Below, piece after piece: positions 53,781-63,558 of a stretch of DNA of 64,000 nt. The notes under the pieces were generated by a model. The model ran no database searches. It saw only the letters and a list, made by a program, of their open reading frames with translations, and was not told where the DNA came from. The stretch's first letter is position 1. Every line of letters starts with the position of its first letter. The DNA comes from Gemmatimonadaceae bacterium (GTDB taxonomy: Bacteria; Gemmatimonadota; Gemmatimonadetes; Gemmatimonadales; Gemmatimonadaceae). The stretch covers positions 1 through 64,000 of the forward strand of contig DASYSS010000042.1 of the NCBI GenBank assembly GCA_036003045.1, in the 5' to 3' direction. Both the position numbers and the translations under genes were made by a program.

Positions 53781-55357
53781 CAGCGGGCGGCGGCCGACGC
53801 GGCGCCCGCGAAATGATCGACGATCGCGTTCACCAGGCCCGGGATCGTGGACTCGCTCGCTTCGACGACGACGTCGAGTCCGGCCGCCCGCGCCGCCTGC
53901 GTCGTCACGGGACCGATCGACGCGGCGGGCGCTTCCCTCGCCACGTCCACGCCGACGGCGTCGACGAAGTTGGTGACGGATGAGGCGGAGGTGAACGTCA
54001 CGAGATCCGCGCCGTCGTTGCGCATCCTCACCGCGAGCTGCTCGGCGCCGCTTCCGTCGAGCACGGAGCGGTAGAGGTCCACACGGTCGACGACGGCGCC
54101 GAGCTCCTGAAGTCCCAGCTGCAGCGTGTCTCTCGCGCCCTCGGCCGTCGCGTAGAGGACACGCGCGCCTTTCACGTCGCGTCGTCCGTGCAGCGCGTCG
54201 AGCAGCGCCTCGGCGACAAAGCGGTCGGGTGCGACATCGACGGCGAGGCCGTGTGAGAGCAGCACATCGGCGGTAGCGGGACCGACGGCGGCGACCTTCG
54301 CTCCAGCCAGGGCGCGGGCATCCAGTCCTGCCGCGCGCAGCTCGGCCCAGAAGAATCGCACCGCGTTCTGGCTCGTGAACGCAATCCACGCGTAGTCTCT
54401 CAGGCGGCCCAGCGCGGCGCGCAACGGTGCCGGATCGAGCGACTCGATGCGCGTCGCCGGCATCTCGATCACCGAAGCGCCGGCCGCGGCGAGCCGTTCG
54501 CTGAGCGACGCCGCCTGCGAGCGCGCCCGCGTGACGACGATTCGTTTGCCGAAGAGCGGGCGCGTGTCGAACCAGGCGATTTCGTCTCGCAGCGCCACCA
54601 CGTCGCCGATGATCGTGATGACGGGCGCGGAGAGCTTTTCGCGAACGGCGGTGTCGTGGAGTGTCCCGAGCGTTGCCACCACGGCTCGTTGGTGCGGGTG
54701 CGTCCCCCACTGCACCATCGCGGCCGGCGTGTCCGCGCTCAGGCCGCCGGCGATGAGCGCTTCGGCGATGCGCGGCAGAGTCTGCACGCCCATGTAGAGC
54801 ACGATCGTGCCGCCGGCACGCGCCAACGCGGCCCAGTCGGTTCCACTGGCATCGCGCGCCGGATCTTCGTGGCCGGTCACGAGCGTCACGGAAGTCGCGA
54901 CGCCGCGGTGCGTCACGGGAATACCCGCGTACGCGGCGGCGGCGATTCCGGCCGTGACGCCAGGAACGATCTCGAACCGAATGTCGGCGGCGGCGAGCGC
55001 TTGTGCTTCCTCTCCACCGCGGCCGAACACGAACGGGTCACCGCCTTTCAACCGCACGACACGCTTTCCCTCGCGCGCGAGGCGCACGAGCAGCGCGTTG
55101 ATCTCGGCTTGGCGACTCGAATCGGCGGCGCCGCCGCGCTTCCCGACGTCGTGCAGTTCGACCGGCTCGTCGCGCTCCACCGCCGACGCGAGCGCGAGGA
55201 GCGCCGGGTTCGCGAGCGCGTCGTACACGATCGCGTCGCACATGACGAGCAACTCGCCGCCGCGAAGCGTGAGCAGTCCCGGATCGCCGGGGCCCGCGCC
55301 GACGAGATAGACGATCCCCGTGTCGCGATCCGGGCGAGCCGACGAAGATCCGGTCAC
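53780..55357 (-). CDS. cobA-hemD: fused uroporphyrinogen-III methyltransferase / uroporphyrinogen-III synthase
   Basis: A 525-residue two-domain protein. The N-terminal SUMT domain (about 14-255) has VYLVGAGPGDPGLLTLRG, LKGGDPFVFGRGGEE and PVTHRGVATS. The C-terminal HemD domain (about 268-520) has GKRIVVTRARSQA, FTSQNAVRFF and VTFTSASSVTNF. HemD closes hydroxymethylbilane to uroporphyrinogen III, and SUMT methylates it towards siroheme or cobalamin. The same fusion is known in Firmicutes and others. It starts 7 bases after ccmD and is coupled to hemC. Confidence 0.94.
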   Translation of the reverse strand: MTGSSSARPDRDTGIVYLVGAGPGDPGLLTLRGGELLVMCDAIVYDALANPALLALASAVERDEPVELHDVGKRGGAADSSRQAEINALLVRLAREGKRVVRLKGGDPFVFGRGGEEAQALAAADIRFEIVPGVTAGIAAAAYAGIPVTHRGVATSVTLVTGHEDPARDASGTDWAALARAGGTIVLYMGVQTLPRIAEALIAGGLSADTPAAMVQWGTHPHQRAVVATLGTLHDTAVREKLSAPVITIIGDVVALRDEIAWFDTRPLFGKRIVVTRARSQAASLSERLAAAGASVIEMPATRIESLDPAPLRAALGRLRDYAWIAFTSQNAVRFFWAELRAAGLDARALAGAKVAAVGPATADVLLSHGLAVDVAPDRFVAEALLDALHGRRDVKGARVLYATAEGARDTLQLGLQELGAVVDRVDLYRSVLDGSGAEQLAVRMRNDGADLVTFTSASSVTNFVDAVGVDVAREAPAASIGPVTTQAARAAGLDVVVEASESTIPGLVNAIVDHFAGAASAAAR

Positions 55358-55364
55358 GGTCCGC

Positions 55365-55511
55365 TCAACCGCGCGCGCCGCGACCGGCGCGCTCGAGGCG
55401 CCGACGTGCGTTCCGCGCGCGAACCGCCAGGCTCGCGAAGTACGCGAGATAGACCGCGCTCACCCACGCGTACGCCGCGTGATACCAGCTCGTGGTCTCG
55501 GGGGTGGTCAT
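55365..55511 (-). CDS. ccmD: CcmD-like small heme-exporter protein
   Basis: A 48-residue open frame too short for routine gene finding. It begins MTTPETTSWYHAAYAW, has one membrane helix (about 15-30, VSAVYLAYFASLAV) and ends in an Arg-rich cytoplasmic tail. This size, topology and position directly after ccmC (ATGA overlap) are those of CcmD, which helps release holo-CcmE from CcmABC. Sequence conservation in CcmD is always low, so the assignment rests mainly on context and topology. Confidence 0.75.
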   Translation of the reverse strand: MTTPETTSWYHAAYAWVSAVYLAYFASLAVRARNARRRLERAGRGARG

Positions 55512-56248
55512 TGGCCGACTCCTTCGGCGTCGTCAGCGGCGGCGCGCAGCGTGGCGAGCCGGTAGCGTGAGACGACGAGCGCGACGCAGAGCAGCAGGAA
55601 CGCGAGCGACGACACGAGGAACGTCGTTTCCATTTCCGGCGAAAGCGGCGGATTCACCAGCGCCTGCGGCTGGAGCATGATCGGCATGGGATGGAGCGTG
55701 CGGAACAGGTAGACGCTGAGATGGATGAACGGAATCAGCAACACGCCGAGGATGGCCAGCACGGCGGAGAATCGCGCGCGCATCGCCGGCGACTCGATCG
55801 CCCCCCGGAGCACGAGATACGCGGCGAAGATGAACCAGAGAAACAGCGTCGACGTGAGGCGCGCGTCCCACGTCCACCAGGTGCCCCAGATCGGCTTGGC
55901 CCACACCGGCCCGACGGTAAGGCCGACCGTGTTGAACAGGATCCCGACTTCCGCCGCGCTCGCAGCCAGGCGATCGGCGCGCTCGTCGTGCAGCCAGAGG
56001 TTGATGACCGAGCCGATGGCGACGAGGCCGTAGGCGAGGTAGCAAGCGATCCAGGCCGGAACGTGCAGATAGTAGATCTTCTGCACCGCGCCTTGCTGCG
56101 CCTCGATGGGCGTGAAGTAGATGGCGCGAACATACGCGCCCATCACGGCGAGGATCGCGACGGCGAATAGCCAGCCGAAGATTCGTTTCGGCGCGGCGTC
56201 CGGCGCGACGCGCGCATCGGCTGGAAGAGTCATGGGGGAAGTCGTCAT
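55508..56248 (-). CDS. ccmC: heme exporter CcmC (cytochrome c biogenesis)
   Basis: A 246-residue membrane protein with six helices. The tryptophan-rich heme motif GTWWTWDARLTSTLFLWF and two periplasmic His (KIYYLHVPAW and RTLHPMP) identify CcmC, which loads heme on CcmE. The N-terminal 20 residues before the first helix are poorly conserved. The ATG overlaps the ccmB stop by 4 bases; the stop overlaps ccmD. Confidence 0.93.
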   Translation of the reverse strand: MTTSPMTLPADARVAPDAAPKRIFGWLFAVAILAVMGAYVRAIYFTPIEAQQGAVQKIYYLHVPAWIACYLAYGLVAIGSVINLWLHDERADRLAASAAEVGILFNTVGLTVGPVWAKPIWGTWWTWDARLTSTLFLWFIFAAYLVLRGAIESPAMRARFSAVLAILGVLLIPFIHLSVYLFRTLHPMPIMLQPQALVNPPLSPEMETTFLVSSLAFLLLCVALVVSRYRLATLRAAADDAEGVGQ

Positions 56249-56940
56249 TCTTCGAGCGTATACGGGAAGGCGATCGTGCAAGCCACGATGAACACCAAGT
56301 CGAACGCGATCAAGAGCCGGAGCCACGGCCACGCTTCGGACAGGGGGCGTCCGGCCATCACCCGCGTCGTCGCCTGCGCGGCATCCATCAAGATCGGTAC
56401 GAAGAACGGCAAGCTCAGCATCGGCAGCAGCAACTCGGCCAGTCGGGTATTGACCGCCATGGCGCTGAAGAGCGTTCCGACGGCGACGATGCCCACCATT
56501 GCCAGCAGTACGATGCCCGCGACCACGGCCAACTGACCGTTGAATCGAAGATTGTAGAACACCGCAAGCGCCGGAATCGCGACCGCTTGAATCGCGCACA
56601 GAAAGAGCAAGTTCCCGACGGCCTTTCCGAGGTACACGGATTCGCGGGCGATCGGCGCGATCAGCAGCGCGTCGATCCCGCGCTCGTGTTCCTCGAGCGA
56701 AAACGCGCGTTGAAGCCCCAGCAGCGCCGAAAACGCCAGCACGACCCAGAGCACGCCGGGCGCGCGATCCTGAGGCGTGACGATCGATTCGTCCCACGTG
56801 AAGTAGAAGATCGAGAGGGCCAGAACGGCGAACACCAACGACGAGAGGAATGCCGTACGGCTGCGGAACTCGATCGCCAGATCCTTGCGAGCGATGAGCA
56901 GCGCCGCGCCGAGGGTCCCCGGCGGAGTGCGGACGCTCAT
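56245..56940 (-). CDS. ccmB: heme exporter permease CcmB
   Basis: A 231-residue permease with about six helices. LIARKDLAIEFRSR opens the protein and FSLEEHERGIDALLIAPI with VYLGKAVGNLLFL follow, as in CcmB. Together with CcmA it forms the ABC part of the cytochrome c maturation system. I use the ATG overlapping the ccmA stop (MSVRTPP) over an ATG 7 codons earlier. Confidence 0.92.
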   Translation of the reverse strand: MSVRTPPGTLGAALLIARKDLAIEFRSRTAFLSSLVFAVLALSIFYFTWDESIVTPQDRAPGVLWVVLAFSALLGLQRAFSLEEHERGIDALLIAPIARESVYLGKAVGNLLFLCAIQAVAIPALAVFYNLRFNGQLAVVAGIVLLAMVGIVAVGTLFSAMAVNTRLAELLLPMLSLPFFVPILMDAAQATTRVMAGRPLSEAWPWLRLLIAFDLVFIVACTIAFPYTLEE

Positions 56941-57698
56941 GCGGTCGCGGGCGCGGACCATTCGACAACCGACGACGCCGCGTTCACGACGAGGTCGCGG
57001 TAGGCGGCGCGATACGTCACGGGGTCGATCTCCGACGCGTCGTCCTCGCGGACGAAGCGCCCGTCGAGCATGATCGCGGCCCGCGACGCCAGCGCGAGCC
57101 CTTCGTCCACGTTGTGCGTGACGAGAACGAGCGCCGCGTTCGACGCGCGGAGCGTCGCGAGCATGTCCGTGAGCGCGGCCGCGCCGGAGGCGTCGAGACC
57201 CGTGTACGGCTCGTCGAGCAGCAAAAGCGCCGGCTGATGGACGATCGACCGCGCGATCGCGACCCGCTGCTGAAGGCCGCGGCTCAGCGCGCGCACCGGC
57301 GTTCGCGCGCGATCGGAGACTCGCATTCGCTCGAGTGCGGCCATCGCCGCGTCGCGCGGCGACTTCAGTCCATACAGCTTCGCCGCGAACTCCACGTTCT
57401 CCAGCGCGGTCAACGCGCGATAGAGCATGCTCTGATGCGAGATGAGCCCGATCGACGCGCGCGACGCCGGGTCGGCGCGCAACGCGTGGCCGAGCACCCG
57501 CACGGTGCCGTTCGTCGGCGCAAGCAGCCCCGCGATCAGCTTGAGGAGCGTCGTCTTCCCCGCCCCATTCGGGCCGAAGAGCGCCAAGCTCTCGCCCGCG
57601 GCCAACGTCAGGTCGATGGCGTCGACCGCGCGTCGGCGACCGAAGTCGCGGCGCAGCGCGGCCGTCTCGACGACAAGCGAGCCGGAGGGTGAGAGCAT
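56937..57698 (-). CDS. ccmA: heme ABC exporter ATP-binding protein CcmA
   Basis: A 253-residue ABC ATPase: Walker A GPNGAGKTTL (about 42-51), signature LSRGLQQRVAIAR, Walker B LLLLDEP and switch His in LVTHN. It powers release of heme-loaded CcmE. First gene of the unit ccmA-B-C-D-cobA/hemD-hemC; divergent from acs with a 99-base gap. CcmE, F, G and H are not in this window. Confidence 0.92.
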   Translation of the reverse strand: MLSPSGSLVVETAALRRDFGRRRAVDAIDLTLAAGESLALFGPNGAGKTTLLKLIAGLLAPTNGTVRVLGHALRADPASRASIGLISHQSMLYRALTALENVEFAAKLYGLKSPRDAAMAALERMRVSDRARTPVRALSRGLQQRVAIARSIVHQPALLLLDEPYTGLDASGAAALTDMLATLRASNAALVLVTHNVDEGLALASRAAIMLDGRFVREDDASEIDPVTYRAAYRDLVVNAASSVVEWSAPATA

Positions 57699-57726
57699 GC
57701 CCTAAGATAAGACAAGTTCGCTCCGC

Positions 57727-57755
57727 TTACCCGCCGCGCCGGGCGTCCGTATTAT
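57727..57755 (+). promoter_or_regulatory. candidate promoter of acs
   Basis: TTACCC (57727-57732) and TATTAT (57750-57755) are 17 bases apart in the ccmA-acs gap, about 42 bases before the acs ATG. The -10 box is good, the -35 box poor. Confidence 0.3.
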
Positions 57756-57797
57756 CACGATTCTCGTCTTGCTTGCCATCGGAGATTCGGGCAGACC

Positions 57798-59768
<1,971 letters not shown>

Positions 59769-59841
59769 ACTCGGTGCATGAATCCGATACACCTTGTGGC
59801 TGAATCCGCTGCCGATCGTCTTGGGCTTAGATTCAACGCAT

Positions 59842-60234
59842 ATGTTCGCCTTCATACGGAACCTGTTTCCGGACCGGATATTCCGGCATAAGCTCGAGCC
59901 CGCGGCTGAACGCCGGCTGGGTTTGGCGCAGGCGCGCGCCGAAGAGGCGATCATTCGTACGCACGTCGACAACGCGCTGATGTTCGTGGATACGCTGGCC
60001 GAGGATATGACCTTCGACCGGGCGATCGACAGCTATATCCGCGAGATGGCGATTCCGGAACCGCTCGCGAGCACGGTCGCGACACGCACGCTGGTGATCC
60101 TCGGGCAGGATCTCGTCCCCTACCGCCGCCGCGCGCTCGAGTCGGCCGACGAAGCCGAAGAACGCCCCCGCCTCCGCCTCAACGACGCGTCTCAAGGCCG
60201 GGCGCCTCAACAGCGGACGATCAAGCGCGCGTAG
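59842..60234 (+). CDS. hypothetical protein, 130 residues
   Basis: No known family recognised. It opens MFAFIRNLFPDRIFRHKLEP and is mainly helical and charged, with no leader or membrane helix, ending in an Arg/Gln-rich tail. I prefer this ATG to one 16 codons earlier, whose extra residues are not supported. It may share a transcript with acs, 74 bases upstream. Confidence 0.55.
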   Translation: MFAFIRNLFPDRIFRHKLEPAAERRLGLAQARAEEAIIRTHVDNALMFVDTLAEDMTFDRAIDSYIREMAIPEPLASTVATRTLVILGQDLVPYRRRALESADEAEERPRLRLNDASQGRAPQQRTIKRA

Positions 60235-60260
60235 TCTCGCTCCGCCCTGACAAAACTGCG

Positions 60261-60303
60261 TCACCGCAGAGCCCGCGGAGAACGCAGAGGTCCGCAGAGG
60301 AAA
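60261..60303 (+). repeat. GCAGAGG-rich intergenic repeat, left arm
   Basis: Positions 60282-60303 are the exact reverse complement of 60448-60469 (22 bases; core GCAGAGGTCCGCAGAGG), and TCACCGCAG at 60261 pairs with CTGCGGTGA at the far end of the right arm. The gap 60235-60499 has no credible gene. Similar CTCTGCGG repeats are dispersed in many GC-rich genomes. Confidence 0.7.
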
Positions 60304-60447
60304 CACAAATTCCCTCGCGCCAAGAGCCGATTTTTTGTCGGAATCTGCGCGCGTGCCGCGATGAGACACTTGGGCGGGACGCGCCAACAGGGTGCCACGG
60401 CGTCCCACAAACAAGCTGACTCTTTGCGGGGGATTAGAGCGATCGGC

Positions 60448-60481
60448 TTTCCTCTGCGGACCTCTGCGTCCCCTGCGGTGA
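60448..60481 (-). repeat. GCAGAGG-rich intergenic repeat, right arm
   Basis: Inverted partner of the element at 60261-60303, separated by about 145 bases and lying just downstream of the VKOR gene stop. It is shorter by some 9 bases in the middle than the left arm. Confidence 0.7.
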
Positions 60482-60499
60482 GCAGTTACAGTTGGATGG

Positions 60500-60940
60500 C
60501 TACGCCGCCGCGTCGGTCGCGTCGCGCACGGCGCGCCATTCGACGATGCACACCCCGCACAGCAGCGCGACGAGGCCGGCGGAGCCGAGGCACCATTCGC
60601 ACCAGGCGTGGATGACGAACGCCTCGAGGGACGTGAGCCACAGCGTGAAGATCACGCCCCACACGGAGAGTACCAGCATCCAGCCGGCGAGAAGGCGCGA
60701 ATTCTCGTGTGCGGGGCGCATTCCCATGATGGCCAGAACGAGCATCAGCGCGTAAAAGCCCGCGCCCCAGGCCGCGACGGGCAATCCGAGCAGCGACGAC
60801 CACTTGCTCGTTTGCACCCGCTCGCACGAACCAACGTTGCAGGCGAGCGTGCCGACGACCCCGTAGTGGTACAGCGAGAGGTAGATGCCCAGGAACAGCC
60901 CGGCGAGGCTGATCACGACCATCCACTGACGTCGCGTCAT
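60500..60940 (-). CDS. vitamin K epoxide reductase (VKOR)-family protein
   Basis: A 146-residue membrane protein with four helices. The loop cysteines ACNVGSCERV (about 36-45), then SKWSSLLGLPVAAWG, and the CxxC motif WCEWC in the last helix pair fit bacterial VKOR, which passes electrons from DsbA to quinone in place of DsbB. Its ATG overlaps the stop of the DsbA-like gene, making a functional pair. Confidence 0.93.
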   Translation of the reverse strand: MTRRQWMVVISLAGLFLGIYLSLYHYGVVGTLACNVGSCERVQTSKWSSLLGLPVAAWGAGFYALMLVLAIMGMRPAHENSRLLAGWMLVLSVWGVIFTLWLTSLEAFVIHAWCEWCLGSAGLVALLCGVCIVEWRAVRDATDAAA

Positions 60941-61758
60941 CCAGGCTTTTTCGCGGACGGAAGCGGAACCGACTTGGCGGTGTCGCCGGCGGGCGGCGGC
61001 GCGGCCGGTGCCTTCGCCAACTCCGTGTTGATCACTTTCGCCATCTGGTCGTACGTGGGCACTCGGTCGATCAGGCTCGACCCGATGACAAACGTCGGCG
61101 TCGAGTTGACCTTGCGGGCGTCGCCGAGCGCCAAGTGCGCCTGAATTTTCGCCTGGTATTTCTTCGAGTCGATGCACTGATCGAACTTCGACGCATCCAG
61201 ACCAAGCTGCCGGCCCGCCTGTTTCATGAACTTGTCGGGATTGTCGGTCACCTCACCGTTCCACTGATCCTGCGTCTGATACAGGTAGTCGTGGAAATCC
61301 CAAAAGCGGCCCTGCTCGTCGGCGCATGCGGCGGCGCGAGACGCCTGCCACGTATTCCGGTGGACGGACAGTGGAAAGTCGATGAACCGCCAGCGAACGA
61401 GGCCGGTGTTCACGAATTTCTTGCGGATGTCCGGCTCGGTGATCGTCGAGAAGTGGCCACACGCCGGACACTCGAAGTCGCCGAACTCCGTCACCTCGAG
61501 CCGCGCCGTGGAGCTGCCCATGACGTACCCCTCCGACTGGACCTTGGGCAACGTCGTATCGACGGGGCTCGCGGCGACGACGTCGTTTGCGCGAGTCGAC
61601 TGGTACGTCAGCCACGCGACGCCACCGATGGCGATCACGGCGACGAGCAAATAGAACGCGCGATTGCTCGTCGACTGTTTGGAGGCCTTTACGGCTCCTT
61701 GTTTTCGTCCTCGTCCGGCGGGGGCGGAGGGGGTGGGGTCCACTCGCTTGCTTGCCAT
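60937..61758 (-). CDS. membrane-anchored DsbA-family thiol oxidoreductase
   Basis: A 273-residue protein with one N-terminal membrane helix (about 33-52) and a periplasmic DsbA-like thioredoxin fold. The active site CPAC is near residues 96-99 in FGDFECPACGHFS, and the cis-Pro loop is NSTPTFVIG. The Ala/Pro-rich tail (about 250-273) is not conserved in the fold. It would oxidise exported thiols and be re-oxidised by the VKOR encoded next. The 5' 70 bases overlap the end of the upstream small gene. Confidence 0.92.
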   Translation of the reverse strand: MASKRVDPTPSAPAGRGRKQGAVKASKQSTSNRAFYLLVAVIAIGGVAWLTYQSTRANDVVAASPVDTTLPKVQSEGYVMGSSTARLEVTEFGDFECPACGHFSTITEPDIRKKFVNTGLVRWRFIDFPLSVHRNTWQASRAAACADEQGRFWDFHDYLYQTQDQWNGEVTDNPDKFMKQAGRQLGLDASKFDQCIDSKKYQAKIQAHLALGDARKVNSTPTFVIGSSLIDRVPTYDQMAKVINTELAKAPAAPPPAGDTAKSVPLPSAKKPG

Positions 61759-62012
61759 GTGCTCTGATCCGTCTCCTGTGCGTCGCGCACGATGCGCCGG
61801 TGTTCGGCGATCTCTGGCGTGTCGTACGTGATGCGTACTTCATAGTGAAAGAGCTCGCTGCGCACGTCGCCGATGAGTCGCATGAGCTCGCCCGCGTCTT
61901 CGAGCAAACGGCCCTGGCGGTCAAGCTCGCGGATGCGCTCAGCCAACGCCCGCAAGAGCGCCTCGAGATTTCGCGCCCGCCCTTCGTCGTAGGTCTGTTC
62001 CTGCTCCGACAT
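61689..62012 (-). CDS. hypothetical helical protein, 107 residues
   Basis: Not recognised. The N-terminal 60 residues are strongly helical with a heptad-like pattern (LEALLRALAERIRELDRQGRLLEDAGE pieces), followed by a beta-like stretch and a Pro-rich, acidic tail (PPPPPPPDEDENKEP). The tail lies in the 70-base overlap with the DsbA-like gene. I start at MSEQEQ rather than 24 codons earlier, since the earlier part is Arg/Ser-rich and unlikely. Confidence 0.55.
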   Translation of the reverse strand: MSEQEQTYDEGRARNLEALLRALAERIRELDRQGRLLEDAGELMRLIGDVRSELFHYEVRITYDTPEIAEHRRIVRDAQETDQSTWQASEWTPPPPPPPDEDENKEP

Positions 62013-62217
62013 GCATCCGCCTGAAGAAAAGCTCCGTCTGTAGCGAAAGATGCCACCGCGCAGACACGAATGGTAGAACGACACACCGTCGCGGCCGCGA
62101 TCCTCGCACGCGGTTTGACCTTCTGACGATCGAAGCGCACGAAAGCGTTACCATTCTACGCGGTGAGGTGTCGTCTGCCCGAGCGCGAGCCCAGCCTCTC
62201 GAGAACGCCCGTTCCGC

Positions 62218-63072
62218 ATGGACGCTGATCTTCTCCGAATTCCAGTCGGTCCAGGCTCCATGCACGTGGAGCGATACGGTCACGGCGGCTCGCCGATCCT
62301 CTTGGTGCACGGCTTCGGCACGTGCTCCTTCCTCTGGCGCGAGGTCGGGCCCGAGCTGGCATCGGCGAATCGCACCGCCTTCGCGGTCGACCTCTTCGGC
62401 TACGGTGAATCCGATCGTCCGTTCGACGCGCAGTTCGGCATCGCCTCACAGTCCGACTATCTCGACCATGCGCTCACCGCGCTCCGGCTCACCAAAGCCA
62501 CCATCGTCGGCGTCGACCTCGGCGGCGCGGTGGCGATGCATCTCGCTTATAGCCGCCCGGAGCGCGTTGAGCGCCTCGTCCTCGTCAATCCGATCGCGTT
62601 CGACGAAGTCCCGGCGGACGACGTCAAAATGTTGCAGCGAAACACGGCGCGGTTCGCCATCCGTGTGTCCCGCGGACTCCTCGGCGCGGCACCGCTCGTT
62701 CGCGAACTGCTCGAGCGCAGCGTTGCCGCCCCGGACAAGATGCCCGACCATCTCGTGGCCCGGTACATGGCGCCGTACGTCGGTCAGGAGGGCCTCAATC
62801 ACCTCCTGTCGCTGGCACGGGCCGTGGACGGCGAAGACATGCTGGACGTCGAGCTCGGACAGCTCGATTGCCCGACCCTGATCGTCTGGGGCGACCAGGA
62901 TCGTTTCCTCAGTCCGAAGATGGCCGACCGGCTCGCGGACACGATCCCCGGAAGCCGCCTCGTGCGTCTCCCCGGCACGGGCCGCCTCGTCCCCGAAGAG
63001 GCGCCGGAGACCTTGGCCAACATGATCTTGGAGTTCGTCGGCGCCGCGGGAACGATTGCCCGGGCCGATTGA
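62218..63072 (+). CDS. alpha/beta hydrolase-fold protein with altered catalytic His
   Basis: A 284-residue alpha/beta hydrolase. LLVHGFGTCSFLW is the oxyanion loop; the nucleophile elbow reads VGVDLGGAVA with Asp100 as in haloalkane dehalogenase-type enzymes, instead of the more common Ser; the acid region is VWGDQDRFLS. The place of the catalytic His (normally GxGHxxxxE) is GTGRLVPEEAPE with Arg256. So the standard triad is incomplete and the protein may be a binding protein or use another residue. No leader is seen. Single gene. Confidence 0.85.
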   Translation: MDADLLRIPVGPGSMHVERYGHGGSPILLVHGFGTCSFLWREVGPELASANRTAFAVDLFGYGESDRPFDAQFGIASQSDYLDHALTALRLTKATIVGVDLGGAVAMHLAYSRPERVERLVLVNPIAFDEVPADDVKMLQRNTARFAIRVSRGLLGAAPLVRELLERSVAAPDKMPDHLVARYMAPYVGQEGLNHLLSLARAVDGEDMLDVELGQLDCPTLIVWGDQDRFLSPKMADRLADTIPGSRLVRLPGTGRLVPEEAPETLANMILEFVGAAGTIARAD

Positions 63073-63224
63073 TTGCACCGCCGGCCGACGGCGCGCGCCA
63101 GACTCGCCCGCGCAGTCGCTGAACGCGCGAAAGCGCGGCGCAACGATTGCTCAGTGGCGCACGTAGCAGAACTGACTCGATTAGCTTTAGCCTTTCCAAG
63201 TCTCTCACACCCCAACCCAGGTAC

Positions 63225-63497
63225 ATGGCCAAACAGAGAAATGGAGCGGTGAGGTCGACGCGCCTCGCGACACCGACGCCGTTCGAGGAAGCGCGCGACG
63301 AGTTGTTCCAGCACATCATGCGTTGCGGCGTAGTGGGATCGGCGCCCGAGGATCAGAGCGACTGGTTCACCGAGACGATGGCCTACATGGCCGACCGATA
63401 TCCCGAGCTCGGCACGAGCCAGATCGACGAGCTGCGCAAGTTGGGTGAGCGGTTCTCCCAGCCGCCCAAGAAGCGCGACGACACCGCAGCCGCCTAG
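63225..63497 (+). CDS. hypothetical protein, 90 residues
   Basis: Not recognised. A small, soluble, charged protein with a helix-rich core (FEEARDELFQHIMRCG and DWFTETMAYMADRYPEL) and a basic N-terminus. The ATG at MAKQRNG is preferred over one 26 codons earlier in the same frame. A good intrinsic terminator follows 17 bases after the stop, which supports it being a real, expressed gene. Confidence 0.65.
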   Translation: MAKQRNGAVRSTRLATPTPFEEARDELFQHIMRCGVVGSAPEDQSDWFTETMAYMADRYPELGTSQIDELRKLGERFSQPPKKRDDTAAA

Positions 63498-63513
63498 ACA
63501 TAGCTGATAGACG

Positions 63514-63540
63514 ACGCCCCCGAGGTTCGGGGGCGTTTTC
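63514..63540 (+). terminator. rho-independent terminator
   Basis: A perfect 10-bp stem (ACGCCCCCGA with TCGGGGGCGT, loop GGT) is followed by TTTC just after the 90-residue protein gene. It faces the convergent partial gene. Confidence 0.75.
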
Positions 63541-63558
63541 GCTCGCCGCTGAGGGCCT

